The notes under the pieces are model-generated. The model ran no database searches, had not been told where the DNA came from, and worked only from the letters and a program-made list of their open reading frames with translations. Source: Chitinophagaceae bacterium (GTDB taxonomy: Bacteria; Bacteroidota; Bacteroidia; Chitinophagales; Chitinophagaceae). From it: a stretch of DNA of 64,000 nt. Location of the stretch: the NCBI GenBank assembly GCA_016720745.1, contig JADKKA010000018.1, positions 186,001 to 250,000 on the forward strand. The letters run 5' to 3'. This document shows positions 27,259 to 35,680 of the stretch, in pieces. A program made the position numbers and the translations under genes. Positions within the stretch are counted from its first letter, which is position 1. The number at the start of each line of letters is the position of its first letter.

Positions 27259-27384
27259 TGCTGTGGGGCGGGATCGAACCGCCGACCCGCCGCGGCGGGC
27301 AGGCACAGGATTTTCAGTCCCGTTGCTCTACCGTCCCGACTTGTCTGCCGACAGGCAGGTAGCTATCGGGAGAGCTAACGCAGC
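27259..27384 (-). pseudogene. tRNA-Phe(GAA)-like copy with two palindromic insertions
   Basis: This 126-base copy aligns along its whole length with the 73-base tRNA-Phe at 27484-27556. The acceptor arms are GCTGCGT/CCACAGC. The D-stem is GCTC/GAGC, the anticodon loop CTGAAAA, and the T-arm GGCGG-TTCGATC-CCGCC. About 35 extra bases sit in the D-loop (TCCCGATAGCTA...TCGGGA, with an inner hairpin) and 17 in the variable loop (palindrome CCCGCCGCGGCGGG). One base is added in the anticodon stem. All helices except one acceptor pair could still form. Most likely it is a decaying duplicate invaded by small palindromic repeats; a processed functional RNA is a remote option. Confidence 0.8.
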
Positions 27385-27389
27385 TTTTA

Positions 27390-27411
27390 CCATCCGTAGC
27401 CGTGGCGAAGG
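27390..27411. repeat. Imperfect palindromic repeat next to altered tRNA-Phe
   Basis: A 22-base imperfect palindrome (arms CCATCCG/CGAAGG with a GTAGCCGTGG centre) lies 5 bp before the 5' end of the altered tRNA copy in the transcription direction. It has the look of an interspersed Bacteroidota repeat. Confidence 0.4.
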
Positions 27412-27450
27412 TTGGTGTTCAATCACCTTTGGCTGGTTTTCATATAAAAA

Positions 27451-27481
27451 AAGGGCCCAAACTTATCCAGTTTAGACCCTT
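27451..27481 (-). terminator. Rho-independent terminator of tRNA-Phe
   Basis: A 13-bp stem (27469-27481 with 27451-27463, some G-U pairs), loop GGATA on the minus strand, followed by a run of T. It starts 3 bp after the tRNA 3' end. Confidence 0.9.
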
Positions 27482-27483
27482 CG

Positions 27484-27556
27484 TGGTGTGGGGCGGGATC
27501 GAACCGCCGACACAAGGATTTTCAGTCCTTTGCTCTACCGACTGAGCTACCGCACC
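27484..27556 (-). tRNA. tRNA-Phe (GAA)
   Basis: A 73-base cloverleaf: acceptor GGTGCGG/CCACACC, D-stem GCTC/GAGC, anticodon arm AAGGA-CTGAAAA-TCCTT with anticodon GAA, T-arm GGCGG-TTCGATC-CCGCC, discriminator A. CCA is not encoded. The acceptor has a C5-A68 mismatch, which is shared with the altered copy. A strong terminator follows. Confidence 0.93.
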
Positions 27557-27671
27557 ATTCCTGAAACACATTGGCCTGGTAAGTGGAAGCCTATCCTAGC
27601 TTTTGTGTTCCGGGGTTGCAAATATAGCAGGAATTCACAAAAAATCCACATAAAATGGAGTTTTTGGCCAA

Positions 27672-29957
27672 TTAGTTTCCGTAAACGCTCAGGAACTTGA
27701 TTCGCATGATTTTGAGCTGTTCCCAGTTAAAATTATAGTCCGACAGCTCTTCCTGAGCCACCTGAAGCGAGGAGGTTTCACAGCCTTTGAAATATTCCAG
27801 GATCTCATCCTGGTCATCTTCATCCAGCATTTCATCAATGGCATAGTCCAGGTTCAGACGGGTGCCGCTGGCCGCAATGGTTTCCATTTCTTCCAGCATT
27901 TCATCCATGCGCCATCCTTTGTTTTTGGCGATGGTTTCCAGGGACACTTTTTTATCTGTATTCTGAATGATATAAACTTTATTACCGCTCTTGTTCACCA
28001 CACTCTTCATCACAAAATCATCCGGCCTTTCAATATTATTTTCTTCTACATAGCGAACAATCAGTTCCACAAAAGGCTTTCCGTATTTAATGGCCTTGCC
28101 CTTGCTCACGCCCTGGCATTTTTCCAGTCCCTCCAGTGTAATGGGGTAAAATGTAGCCATATCCTGTAAAGAATTTTCCAGGAAGACCACAAAAGGTGGC
28201 AGTGATTTTTTCTTGGCTTCTTTCTGCCGAAGTTCTTTCAGCATTTCAAATAAATGCTCATCCGTTGCGGCGCCCACTGTTGATTCTATCGCTTCCTCAT
28301 CATCGGCATTGGCATCATCATAGGTATTGTTGAGAACAATCTTGAATGATTTCGGTTTTTTGAGAAAGGCCTCTCCCTTCTTTGTAATTTTTAAAACACC
28401 ATACTCTTCAATATCCTTGGTCAGGAATCCTTCCAGCAACATTTGCCGGATCAGCGAATTCCAGAAGAAAGGTTCTTTTTCATTACCGCTCGCAAAAGCA
28501 TTCAGTCCTTCGTGACGGAACATTTGAATCTGTGGCGTCAGTTTTCCGGTAATGATCAATACCGTATAATCAGTTGCAAAGCGTTCATCCAGTTCCTTAA
28601 TCGCCTTCAACACCACCACGGTTTCTTCTTTGGCTTCTGTTTTTTCTTTGGGGTGTTTACAGTTATCACATTGTCCGCAAGCTTCCTGCTCATATTCTTC
28701 TCCGAAATAACTCATCAGCACTTTGCGCCGGCAAACCCCGGTTTCGGCAAAAGCCACTGTTTCGTTGATCAGCTGTGCTCCCACTTCTCTTTCACTGAGC
28801 GGTTTATCACGCATCAGGTGTTCCAGCTTGCTGACATCTTTATGAGAATAATAGAGTAAACATTTTCCTTCCAGTCCATCACGGCCCGCACGGCCGGTTT
28901 CCTGGTAATAGTTTTCAATACTCTTGGGAATATTATAGTGGATCACAAAGCGGATATCCGGTTTGTCGATACCCATCCCGAATGCAATGGTGGCACAGAT
29001 CACCTGTACATCCTCATTCAGGAACTGATCCTGTCTTTCAGAACGGATCTTGCTGTCGAATCCCGCATGATAGGCTACCGCACTGATGCCGTTGGCGTTC
29101 AGGATATCGGCCAGGTCTTCTGTTGTTTTGCGGTTCAATGCATAAACGATACCGCTCTTGCCCGCCATCTGTTTGATAAAACGAACAATGTTCTCATCCG
29201 TTTGTGCCTTCTTGATCTTGGGTAATACTTCATAATACAGGTTGGGCCTGTTGAAGGAAGAGATAAAAATATTGGGTTCCCGCAGATCCAGGTTTTTGAT
29301 GATATCACTCTGCACTTTGGGGGTGGCTGTTGCGGTCAACGCAATCACCGGTGCATCGGGGTTTATCTGGATCATCATCTCGCGCAGTCTCCGGTATTCG
29401 GGCCTGAAATCATGTCCCCATTCAGAGATACAGTGCGCTTCGTCCACGGCGAAAAAGGAAATCTTTAAATCAGAAAAGAATTCCAGGTTCTCCTGCTTGG
29501 TCAGGGTTTCCGGTGCCACATAGAGCATTTTGGTTTTACCTGAGAGCAAGTCATCATGTACTTCCTTTATTTCTTTTTTATTGAGGGTGGAGTTCAGGAA
29601 GTGCGCCACTTCGTCGTTACTGCTGTATCCGCGTACCAGATCCACCTGGTTCTTCATCAGGGCGATCAGGGGAGATACAATCAGGGCCACTCCTTCACTT
29701 ACCATGGCTGGTAACTGGTAGCAAAGACTCTTGCCGCCACCGGTAGGCATGATCACAAAGGTATCATGACCAGCCAGGAGCGACTCAATTGCTTTTTCCT
29801 GGGTGCCTTTGAATTTATTAAAGCCAAAATATTCCTGTAAAGCTTTGTGCAGGTCAAACCGCTCTTTAGTGGAGGCGGTCTCTTTTGCCTTAACCGTTTT
29901 ACCGGCTTTTGAAGGACTGGATTTTGCGCTAGCTTTCTTCGCTGTTGTTGTTCCCAT
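27672..29957 (-). CDS. recQ: ATP-dependent DNA helicase RecQ
   Basis: A 761-residue RecQ. A basic, alanine/lysine-rich extension of about 30 residues precedes the helicase core. Walker A MPTGGGKSLCYQ (Lys77), the DEAH-type box FFAVDEAHCISEWGHDFRPEY, and motif VI QETGRAGRDG follow. The zinc site (CRRKVLMSYF...CGQCDNC), the winged-helix RQC region and an HRDC domain come next (about 575-660, KKSLPPFVVFLENSLQDMA). It unwinds DNA 3'-5' in recombination repair. An acidic stretch and a further C-terminal module continue past the HRDC domain, longer than E. coli RecQ (about 610 residues), as usual in Bacteroidota. Confidence 0.95.
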   Translation of the reverse strand: MGTTTAKKASAKSSPSKAGKTVKAKETASTKERFDLHKALQEYFGFNKFKGTQEKAIESLLAGHDTFVIMPTGGGKSLCYQLPAMVSEGVALIVSPLIALMKNQVDLVRGYSSNDEVAHFLNSTLNKKEIKEVHDDLLSGKTKMLYVAPETLTKQENLEFFSDLKISFFAVDEAHCISEWGHDFRPEYRRLREMMIQINPDAPVIALTATATPKVQSDIIKNLDLREPNIFISSFNRPNLYYEVLPKIKKAQTDENIVRFIKQMAGKSGIVYALNRKTTEDLADILNANGISAVAYHAGFDSKIRSERQDQFLNEDVQVICATIAFGMGIDKPDIRFVIHYNIPKSIENYYQETGRAGRDGLEGKCLLYYSHKDVSKLEHLMRDKPLSEREVGAQLINETVAFAETGVCRRKVLMSYFGEEYEQEACGQCDNCKHPKEKTEAKEETVVVLKAIKELDERFATDYTVLIITGKLTPQIQMFRHEGLNAFASGNEKEPFFWNSLIRQMLLEGFLTKDIEEYGVLKITKKGEAFLKKPKSFKIVLNNTYDDANADDEEAIESTVGAATDEHLFEMLKELRQKEAKKKSLPPFVVFLENSLQDMATFYPITLEGLEKCQGVSKGKAIKYGKPFVELIVRYVEENNIERPDDFVMKSVVNKSGNKVYIIQNTDKKVSLETIAKNKGWRMDEMLEEMETIAASGTRLNLDYAIDEMLDEDDQDEILEYFKGCETSSLQVAQEELSDYNFNWEQLKIMRIKFLSVYGN

Positions 29958-30140
29958 TACTCAATAATTTCATTCCCGCCATTTGCAGGAGCTACTAATC
30001 AGATTCAATTAAGATACTCCATTTTGCGCGAAACAGGTTGCCGTGGTCGATATATTTTTTCAACGGCTGCTGCTTTCTGGAAGCAATACGGGTATTCCAT
30101 CACCTAAAGACCGGGGAATCACTGTTAAGTAAAGACGAAG

Positions 30141-30249
30141 GACCGGGTCGGCTGACCCAACAAGGGACTTTTCTATCTCCGGAGTTGTCTGTCGCACAAA
30201 TACTGATCCCCGTTCCCGGGGGCTCCTTTTCAGGAGGGTAACAAATTTA
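30141..30249 (-). other. Gene-free region with three hairpins and a -7 box upstream of recQ
   Basis: The 29958-30350 stretch has no convincing gene. On either strand it can form GGGTC-AGCC-GACCC (30145-30158), a CCCC/GGGG stem (30208-30222) and CTCC/GGAG (30223-30236). Directly upstream on the minus strand lies TAAATTTG (30249-30242), a match to TAnnTTTG. This arrangement would give recQ a structured leader of about 280 bases, or it is a repeat remnant. Confidence 0.35.
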
Positions 30250-30333
30250 CAATAGTTTTCCCCTTTCCTGCAGGATCGAACGTTAAAATTACCTCTCATA
30301 GAATGTGTCAGGTGCTGGTGCTGGTAAATCCGC

Positions 30334-30341
30334 TAATTTTG
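30334..30341 (+). promoter_or_regulatory. -7 box of kdsD promoter
   Basis: TAATTTTG fits TAnnTTTG and lies 9 bp before the ATG at 30351. The site sits inside the longer frame that begins at 30303, which supports 30351 as the start. The -33 element is weak. Confidence 0.35.
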
Positions 30342-30350
30342 CCGATTCTT

Positions 30351-31313
30351 ATGCCGGCATCCATCAAACAGGTAGCATTGCAAACGATTGACTTAGAAGC
30401 CAGGGCCGTTTCGGGTCTGGCTGCCTATATCAATGATGATTTTGAAAAAACAGTGCGGGTTATTGCGGGTGGAAGGGGCCGTGTAGTGGTAAGTGGTATT
30501 GGCAAGAGTGCTGTGATTGCACAAAAGATCGTGGCCACATTTAATTCAACGGGCACCCCTTCGCTTTTTATGCATGCAGCAGATGCCATTCATGGTGACC
30601 TGGGCATGATCCAGGAAGATGATGTGGTGATCCTGATTAGCAAGAGTGGCGAAAGTCCTGAAATAAAAGTGCTGGTACCGCTATTGAAAAATTTCGGTAA
30701 TCACCTGGTTGCTATTGTGGGAAACCCGGTTTCCTTTCTTGCCAAAAATGCAAACACGGTATTGAATACCACGGTTGATCAGGAAGCCTGTCCCAATAAC
30801 CTGGCGCCGACCAGCAGTACGACAGCGCAATTAGTGATGGGTGATGCGCTGGCCGTTTGCCTGATGGAACTGCGGGGTTTTCAACCGGATGATTTTGCGA
30901 AATACCATCCGGGTGGCACACTGGGTAAAAAACTATACATGCGGGTATCCGATCTGTCGGATAATAATGAACGGCCGCATGTTTTTGCCAATCAGTCGCT
31001 GAAAGAAGTAATTGTAGAGATGACGGCAAAAAGACTGGGGGTCACTGCGGTAATTGATCAGGAGGAAACCCTGCTGGGAATTATTACCGATGGCGACCTG
31101 AGAAGAATGCTGGAGAAAAATGTATCTATTGAAAGCGTCAGTGCCGGTGATATCATGTCCCCGAACCCCAGGGCTATTAGCGGGGATGCACTGGCTGTTG
31201 AGGCCCTTGATTTGCTTCGAAAAAATGAAATTTCACAACTGGTGGTTACTGCCGATGGAAAATACAAGGGTATCATACATTTGCATGACCTGATCAGAGA
31301 AGGATTGATATAA
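30351..31313 (+). CDS. kdsD: Arabinose-5-phosphate isomerase (KpsF/GutQ/KdsD family)
   Basis: A 320-residue SIS-domain isomerase with two C-terminal CBS domains. The SIS part holds GRVVVSGIGKSAVIAQKIVATFNSTGTPS-type sequence (GIGKS), ISKSGESPE and the LAPTSSTTAQLVMGDALA stretch. The CBS pair starts around residue 200 (VSDLSDNNERPHV...) and includes LLGIITDGDLRR. It converts ribulose 5-phosphate to arabinose 5-phosphate, the first step of Kdo synthesis for lipopolysaccharide, in the cytosol. It heads a plus-strand series with manC 46 bp downstream. The start at 30351 is chosen over 30303 because of the -7 box and the family N-terminus. Confidence 0.92.
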   Translation: MPASIKQVALQTIDLEARAVSGLAAYINDDFEKTVRVIAGGRGRVVVSGIGKSAVIAQKIVATFNSTGTPSLFMHAADAIHGDLGMIQEDDVVILISKSGESPEIKVLVPLLKNFGNHLVAIVGNPVSFLAKNANTVLNTTVDQEACPNNLAPTSSTTAQLVMGDALAVCLMELRGFQPDDFAKYHPGGTLGKKLYMRVSDLSDNNERPHVFANQSLKEVIVEMTAKRLGVTAVIDQEETLLGIITDGDLRRMLEKNVSIESVSAGDIMSPNPRAISGDALAVEALDLLRKNEISQLVVTADGKYKGIIHLHDLIREGLI

Positions 31314-31359
31314 TGGTGAGATCACGGGCTTTGCCGGTTCTTACCCCGATAACATCAAC

Positions 31360-32442
31360 ATGAACAAGCACCACTACGTAGCAATAATGGCCGGGGGAAT
31401 CGGCAGCCGATTCTGGCCCATGAGCCGAACCGCCTTACCCAAACAATTTCTGGATATACTGGGCACTGGAAAAACACTGATCCAGCAAACCTTTGACAGG
31501 TACCGGCACCTGATTCCGCGCGACAATGTGTACGTGGTGACGTCGGAAGAATATGTGGAGATTGTCAAAAAACAATTGCCCGAACTGCCGCCTGAAAATA
31601 TCCTGGCAGAACCATCCCGGAAAAATACAGCGCCCTGTATTGCTTATGTTGCATTCAAACTTTTAAGCAAAGACCCCAAAGCCCTGATGATTGCGGCACC
31701 GGCTGATAACCTGATTCTGGAAACCGATGAGTTTGTAAAAACAGCAAAGAGCGCCCTTCATTTTGTAGACCATATCAACGCCCTGGTTACGATTGGTATA
31801 AAACCCACCCACCCCAATACGGGATATGGTTATATACAACACGAAACCGCAGAAGCTGCACCCGGCGTTTACAAGGTAAAAACCTTTACCGAAAAGCCGA
31901 ATGTAGAACTGGCCAAGGCCTTTATTGCCAGCGGCGACTTTTTATGGAATGCCGGCATTTTTACCTGGAAGGTTAAAAATATTGTGGCTGCGCTGGAGAA
32001 ATATGCACCGGAGTTGTATGATCTGTTTGCGGCAGAGAAAGATAAATTCAATACACCCGAAGAAAAAGCGGTAGTAGAAAATATTTATCCGCAATGCACC
32101 AATATCTCCATTGATTTTGCAGTAATGGAAAAAGCAGATAATGTTTACCTGATCCCCGCCACTTTCGGCTGGAGCGATCTGGGCACCTGGAACAGCGCCT
32201 GGGAAAATATGGATAAAGACTACTTTGGTAACGCCGCCGTAGGAAAAAATATCATGGTGGTGGATGCCAGCAATTGTATGGTACATGTTCCGGATAATAA
32301 ACTGGTGCTGCTGCAGGGATTGAATGATTATATCATTGTAGATACCAAAGATGTGCTGCTGATCTGTAAAAAGAACAAAGAACAGGAGATCAAGGATTAT
32401 GTGGCTGAAGTAAAAAGAAACAAAGGCGATAAATATCTCTAG
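31360..32442 (+). CDS. manC: Mannose-1-phosphate guanylyltransferase
   Basis: A 360-residue nucleotidyltransferase with the signature AGGIGSRFWPMSRTALPKQF near the N-terminus. TEKP, FLWNAGIFTWK and FGWSDLGTW follow in the core. It makes GDP-mannose from mannose 1-phosphate and GTP for polysaccharide or glycoprotein synthesis. It has no C-terminal phosphomannose isomerase domain. The start lies 46 bp after kdsD, and the next gene starts on the base after its stop (TAG-ATG), so this is an operon. Confidence 0.95.
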   Translation: MNKHHYVAIMAGGIGSRFWPMSRTALPKQFLDILGTGKTLIQQTFDRYRHLIPRDNVYVVTSEEYVEIVKKQLPELPPENILAEPSRKNTAPCIAYVAFKLLSKDPKALMIAAPADNLILETDEFVKTAKSALHFVDHINALVTIGIKPTHPNTGYGYIQHETAEAAPGVYKVKTFTEKPNVELAKAFIASGDFLWNAGIFTWKVKNIVAALEKYAPELYDLFAAEKDKFNTPEEKAVVENIYPQCTNISIDFAVMEKADNVYLIPATFGWSDLGTWNSAWENMDKDYFGNAAVGKNIMVVDASNCMVHVPDNKLVLLQGLNDYIIVDTKDVLLICKKNKEQEIKDYVAEVKRNKGDKYL

Positions 32443-32790
32443 ATGTTCCAGAAACTCCGCACCGTTATTTACCACAGCCGCGATTTACAGGCGGCCAAAG
32501 AATGGTATACCCGTATAACCGGTATCGCCCCTTATTTCGATGAACCTTTTTATGTGGGCTTTGATATCAATGGCTTTGAGCTGGGTATTGATCCGGACAT
32601 GACCCAGGTAAACGAAGGCAATCATAGTGTAGCCTACTGGGCCGTTGAAGGAATTGAAGAGGTGGTCAAAAAAATGACCACTGCCGGTGCACTTTTAATA
32701 CAAGATGTAACCAATGTAGGTGGTCCTACTCATGTTGCCATCGTGAAAGATCCGTTTGGAAACCATGTCGGACTGATTGAAGGCGCATAA
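32443..32790 (+). CDS. VOC (glyoxalase/bleomycin-resistance) family protein
   Basis: A 115-residue single-domain VOC protein. The beta-alpha-beta-beta-beta pattern is visible in RTVIYHSRDLQAAKEWYTRITG, GFDINGFELGID and VAIVKDPFGNHVGLIE. Metal ligands are probably His in YHS and Glu in GFELGI plus Glu in GLIE. Substrate unknown; members include glyoxalases, dioxygenases and resistance proteins. It follows manC without a gap. Confidence 0.85.
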   Translation: MFQKLRTVIYHSRDLQAAKEWYTRITGIAPYFDEPFYVGFDINGFELGIDPDMTQVNEGNHSVAYWAVEGIEEVVKKMTTAGALLIQDVTNVGGPTHVAIVKDPFGNHVGLIEGA

Positions 32791-32853
32791 ATTTCCCGTT
32801 TTTTTCCCATTGCGGGCCCGCCTGAAGGCTTTACTTTTAATAAAAGATCGGGC

Positions 32854-33576
32854 ATGGTATCTTTTCCCTTCCAACATATTTTATTCCTGGATATTGAAAC
32901 GGTTCCGCAGTATCCGGATTATACCCTGCTGCCGGAAAGCTGGAGAGGCTTGTGGGACAATAAATCCAATTCCCTGCTCAAATACCATGAGGGAGAAAAC
33001 AAGGAGTCGCTTTATCCAAGGGCCGGCATTTATGCAGAGTTTGGAAAAATTGTTTGCATCAGCTGTGGGGTAATCATGGGTCAGGGTGCAGAAAGAAAAA
33101 TCATCCTGAAAAGTTTTGCGGGAGATGATGAGCCAATCCTGCTTCAGCAATTCTCTGATATGATCAACAAATGGTCGGCGGGTGAAACGCGTTATCTCTG
33201 TGCCCACAACGGCAAGGAGTTTGACTTTCCCTATCTCTGCCGGCGGATGATCATCAATGCACTTCCCATTCCATCAATCCTGAATATTGCCGGAAAAAAA
33301 CCATGGGAAGTCAATCACTACGACACATTAGAGCTCTGGAAATTCGGAGATTATAAAAGTTTTACCTCGCTGGCCCTGCTGGCACACACATTGGGTATTC
33401 CCACGCCAAAAGATGATATTGATGGCAGCATGGTGTGGAAAGTGTACTGGGAAGAAAAAAACCTGCCCCGGATCGTAACGTATTGTCAGAAGGATGTGGT
33501 CACCGTTGCACAGATCCTGCTACGGATGAGCGGAGAGCCACTGATACCCGATCATCATATAGAAATAAAATCATAA
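32854..33576 (+). CDS. Predicted 3'-5' exonuclease (DnaQ/PolB-like RNase H fold)
   Basis: A 240-residue protein with the three exonuclease motifs: FLDIETVP (Exo I, Asp13 and Glu15), HNGKEFDFPYLCRR (Exo II) and YCQKDVVTVAQI (Exo III, final Asp). It belongs to the stand-alone PolB-exonuclease-like family. It probably trims 3' ends of DNA or RNA. Its stop codon overlaps the RidA start (TAATG), so the two are translationally coupled. Confidence 0.85.
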   Translation: MVSFPFQHILFLDIETVPQYPDYTLLPESWRGLWDNKSNSLLKYHEGENKESLYPRAGIYAEFGKIVCISCGVIMGQGAERKIILKSFAGDDEPILLQQFSDMINKWSAGETRYLCAHNGKEFDFPYLCRRMIINALPIPSILNIAGKKPWEVNHYDTLELWKFGDYKSFTSLALLAHTLGIPTPKDDIDGSMVWKVYWEEKNLPRIVTYCQKDVVTVAQILLRMSGEPLIPDHHIEIKS

Positions 33577-33968
33577 TGGAAAGAATCAATTTTTCGTCCG
33601 GTGCTAAATGGGAGGAGATCGTTGGGTATAGTCGCGCCGTGAAAGTGGGCAATACGGTTGAAGTAACCGGTACCGTAGCGGTTGACGATAACAGCAACCT
33701 CGTGGGTGGCGATTCGGCTTATGAGCAAACCCGGTATGTTATTCAGAAAATTGAAAAAGTACTGGAGCGGGCAGGTGCCTCTTTGAAAGATGTGGTCAGA
33801 ACCCGGATCTTTGTGACTGATATTTCCCGCTGGGAAGAATATGGAAAAGCGCATGGTGAGTTTTTCCGGGAGATCAGACCCTGCACCACCATGGTGGAGA
33901 TCAGTAAACTGATTGCACCGGAATACCTGGTGGAAATTGAAGCCACCGCCATCATCACACATGCTTAA
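33576..33968 (+). CDS. RidA/YjgF family protein (enamine/imine deaminase-like)
   Basis: A 130-residue trimeric RidA-type protein: FSSGAKWEEIVGYSRAVKVGNTVEVTG-type start, then VVRTRIFVTDI with the conserved Arg, and a VEIEATAI end. RidA hydrolyses reactive enamine/imine intermediates from PLP enzymes. The frame is open upstream to 33435, but those codons overlap the exonuclease gene, and the ATG at 33576 gives the family start. In other RidA subfamilies the activity is different, so the exact substrate is open. Confidence 0.88.
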   Translation: MERINFSSGAKWEEIVGYSRAVKVGNTVEVTGTVAVDDNSNLVGGDSAYEQTRYVIQKIEKVLERAGASLKDVVRTRIFVTDISRWEEYGKAHGEFFREIRPCTTMVEISKLIAPEYLVEIEATAIITHA

Positions 33969-33977
33969 AACCAACCA

Positions 33978-34634
33978 ATGAAAAAACTCAGTTTATTCCT
34001 GCTGGCTTTTCTTTCAGTTGCAATTTCCTGTAAGCAAAAAGATAAAAGCGGACCAGCAACCAATGTTCCGCCGGTTTCAACCGACAGCTTCATGATTACC
34101 GATAGTTCCTGGGGTTTTATCACCGCCGGAATGGCTGTTGAGGATGTTAAAAAAACATATGGAAATGCCAATGTAAAAGATGAGCGGATTTGTGGTCCCG
34201 AATGCATGGACTCCATTGATGTAACCAAGGTCTTTCCGGGCCAACCCGATGAGTTTACCATTTACTGGAACGATACAGCTTACCACCGGATCATTACGGC
34301 CATCGAGTGTTATGGCGATCAGGCCAGGTGGCATTCGGCAGACAGCATTAAAATAGGATCGGGGTTAAAAGACCTGTTGCGGGTGAATGGAAAAAAGATT
34401 TCCTTTTATGGTTTTGGGTGGGATTATGGCGGAACCATTTCTTCCTATAATGAGGGAAAGCTGGATAAATCGAATATCCATTACCGCTTAGAACTTTTTG
34501 AGGAAAACATGCAGGACCAGTCTCTGTATGGAGACACCGGTCTGGAAAGCGATTTACCTGCTGTTCAAAAAGTACTGGATAAAATCAAAGTATGGTGGAT
34601 CACCCTTTCGCTGAACAATCCGGACAAAGAATAA
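33978..34634 (+). CDS. Lipoprotein of unknown function
   Basis: A 218-residue protein with a lipoprotein signal (MKKLSLFLLAFLSVAISC, lipobox Cys18). The mature part begins with a SITDSSWGF(I)TAGM-like segment and has two cysteines in CGPEC. No family is recognised. It starts 10 bp after RidA and is probably in the same transcript. Its stop is 2 bp from the convergent tocopherol-cyclase-like gene. Confidence 0.75.
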   Translation: MKKLSLFLLAFLSVAISCKQKDKSGPATNVPPVSTDSFMITDSSWGFITAGMAVEDVKKTYGNANVKDERICGPECMDSIDVTKVFPGQPDEFTIYWNDTAYHRIITAIECYGDQARWHSADSIKIGSGLKDLLRVNGKKISFYGFGWDYGGTISSYNEGKLDKSNIHYRLELFEENMQDQSLYGDTGLESDLPAVQKVLDKIKVWWITLSLNNPDKE

Positions 34635-34636
34635 AT

Positions 34637-35605
34637 TCAAATCATAATTTCCTGAATCGCACCGGCTACTTCCAGGCCGGTGTTTCTTCCTGTATCATTC
34701 AATAAACTCTTTTTTGCTTTTTTATCAAAGAGATGCACAGCGGTAAGTGCTGTCATGCTTTCTTCAATCCTTCCATCCATCATACCCAGTATGGGAGATG
34801 CCAGGCTGGTGGCGGCATCCCGGGTGGCCAGTATTTCCAGGCGGTAATGTTTGTTTTCCATGATCAGCTCCAGTGTTTTTTCGCTGACCTGGCATTTGCG
34901 CAGCACAGAACTGTTATAAGTGGTGAAACGAATCAGCCGGTCTTTTAACCAGACCCCGGCAATAAAACCGGTAAATGATTTTCTGATCCAGGGAATTTTT
35001 GCCACCGATGCTTTTAAGGAGATGCCGGTTTCGCTGAAATGATTGGTCTGCAACCAGCAATAAGCGGAGGGGAAGGATCGGCCCCAGTCTTTTTCAATAT
35101 ATCCTCTTCCGTTATCAAATGAAATCGGTTCCCCTTCCAGCTCCAGTGTACCACTGATCCCATGATCCATGCTGACGATACCGTGGTAACATTCCAGAAA
35201 AGGCGCAAAGGCATAGGGCCCCATGATACCCGGGGAATAAAAAGGTTTGGGCCATCCGGTGATGCCATTAAAACGGAGCCGGCCTCTTAATCCGGGAATA
35301 TCCAGTTTCAGTTCCTCTGCGGAGAAAGAGTTCTGATCAATTTCGACATAAAACTTTTTGGGCCGGGGTTTGAACAGACCGGCATCGAAGCGATGATAAA
35401 GGGCTGTTTTCTTTTTACCGTCCAGCACCTGTATAAAGGCCTGGCGGTTTCCCTGTGCATCCATGGCAATACCGGGAATGATGGCAAGTGCTTTTGATTC
35501 GTCGGCGTTGACGATTTTAAAATACCAGCCTTCAAAGTATTGCCGCTTTTTTCCCCAGCCCTGAAATTGCTCGGGATTGAAGAAGGCATGTAGTTTATTC
35601 AGCAA
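34637..35605 (-). CDS. Tocopherol cyclase-like family protein
   Basis: A 322-residue protein with the hallmarks of the tocopherol cyclase/AttH-like lipocalin-type fold: YFEGWYFKIVNAD near the N-terminus, MGPYAFAPFLECYHGIVSMDH in the middle and GRGYIEKDWGRSFPSAYCWLQTNHF in the second half. Bacterial members have no proven tocopherol role and may bind or cyclise a lipid. There is no signal peptide. It is a lone gene, convergent with the lipoprotein gene and divergent from the aminotransferase gene. Confidence 0.82.
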   Translation of the reverse strand: MLNKLHAFFNPEQFQGWGKKRQYFEGWYFKIVNADESKALAIIPGIAMDAQGNRQAFIQVLDGKKKTALYHRFDAGLFKPRPKKFYVEIDQNSFSAEELKLDIPGLRGRLRFNGITGWPKPFYSPGIMGPYAFAPFLECYHGIVSMDHGISGTLELEGEPISFDNGRGYIEKDWGRSFPSAYCWLQTNHFSETGISLKASVAKIPWIRKSFTGFIAGVWLKDRLIRFTTYNSSVLRKCQVSEKTLELIMENKHYRLEILATRDAATSLASPILGMMDGRIEESMTALTAVHLFDKKAKKSLLNDTGRNTGLEVAGAIQEIMI

Positions 35606-35680
35606 AATGCTTTGTTTTAAATGCTATTGATTTATCAAACATATGCTCTTCGGTTTTAAAATGCGGGTAATTTTACAATT

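Noticed and set aside
27187..27475. Short plus-strand frames over the tRNA-Phe copies
   Set aside because: They translate tRNA and palindromic repeat DNA.
30060..30299. 79-codon minus-strand frame upstream of recQ
   Set aside because: Runs through the hairpin block; the SPRERG-type sequence is typical of translated repeats.
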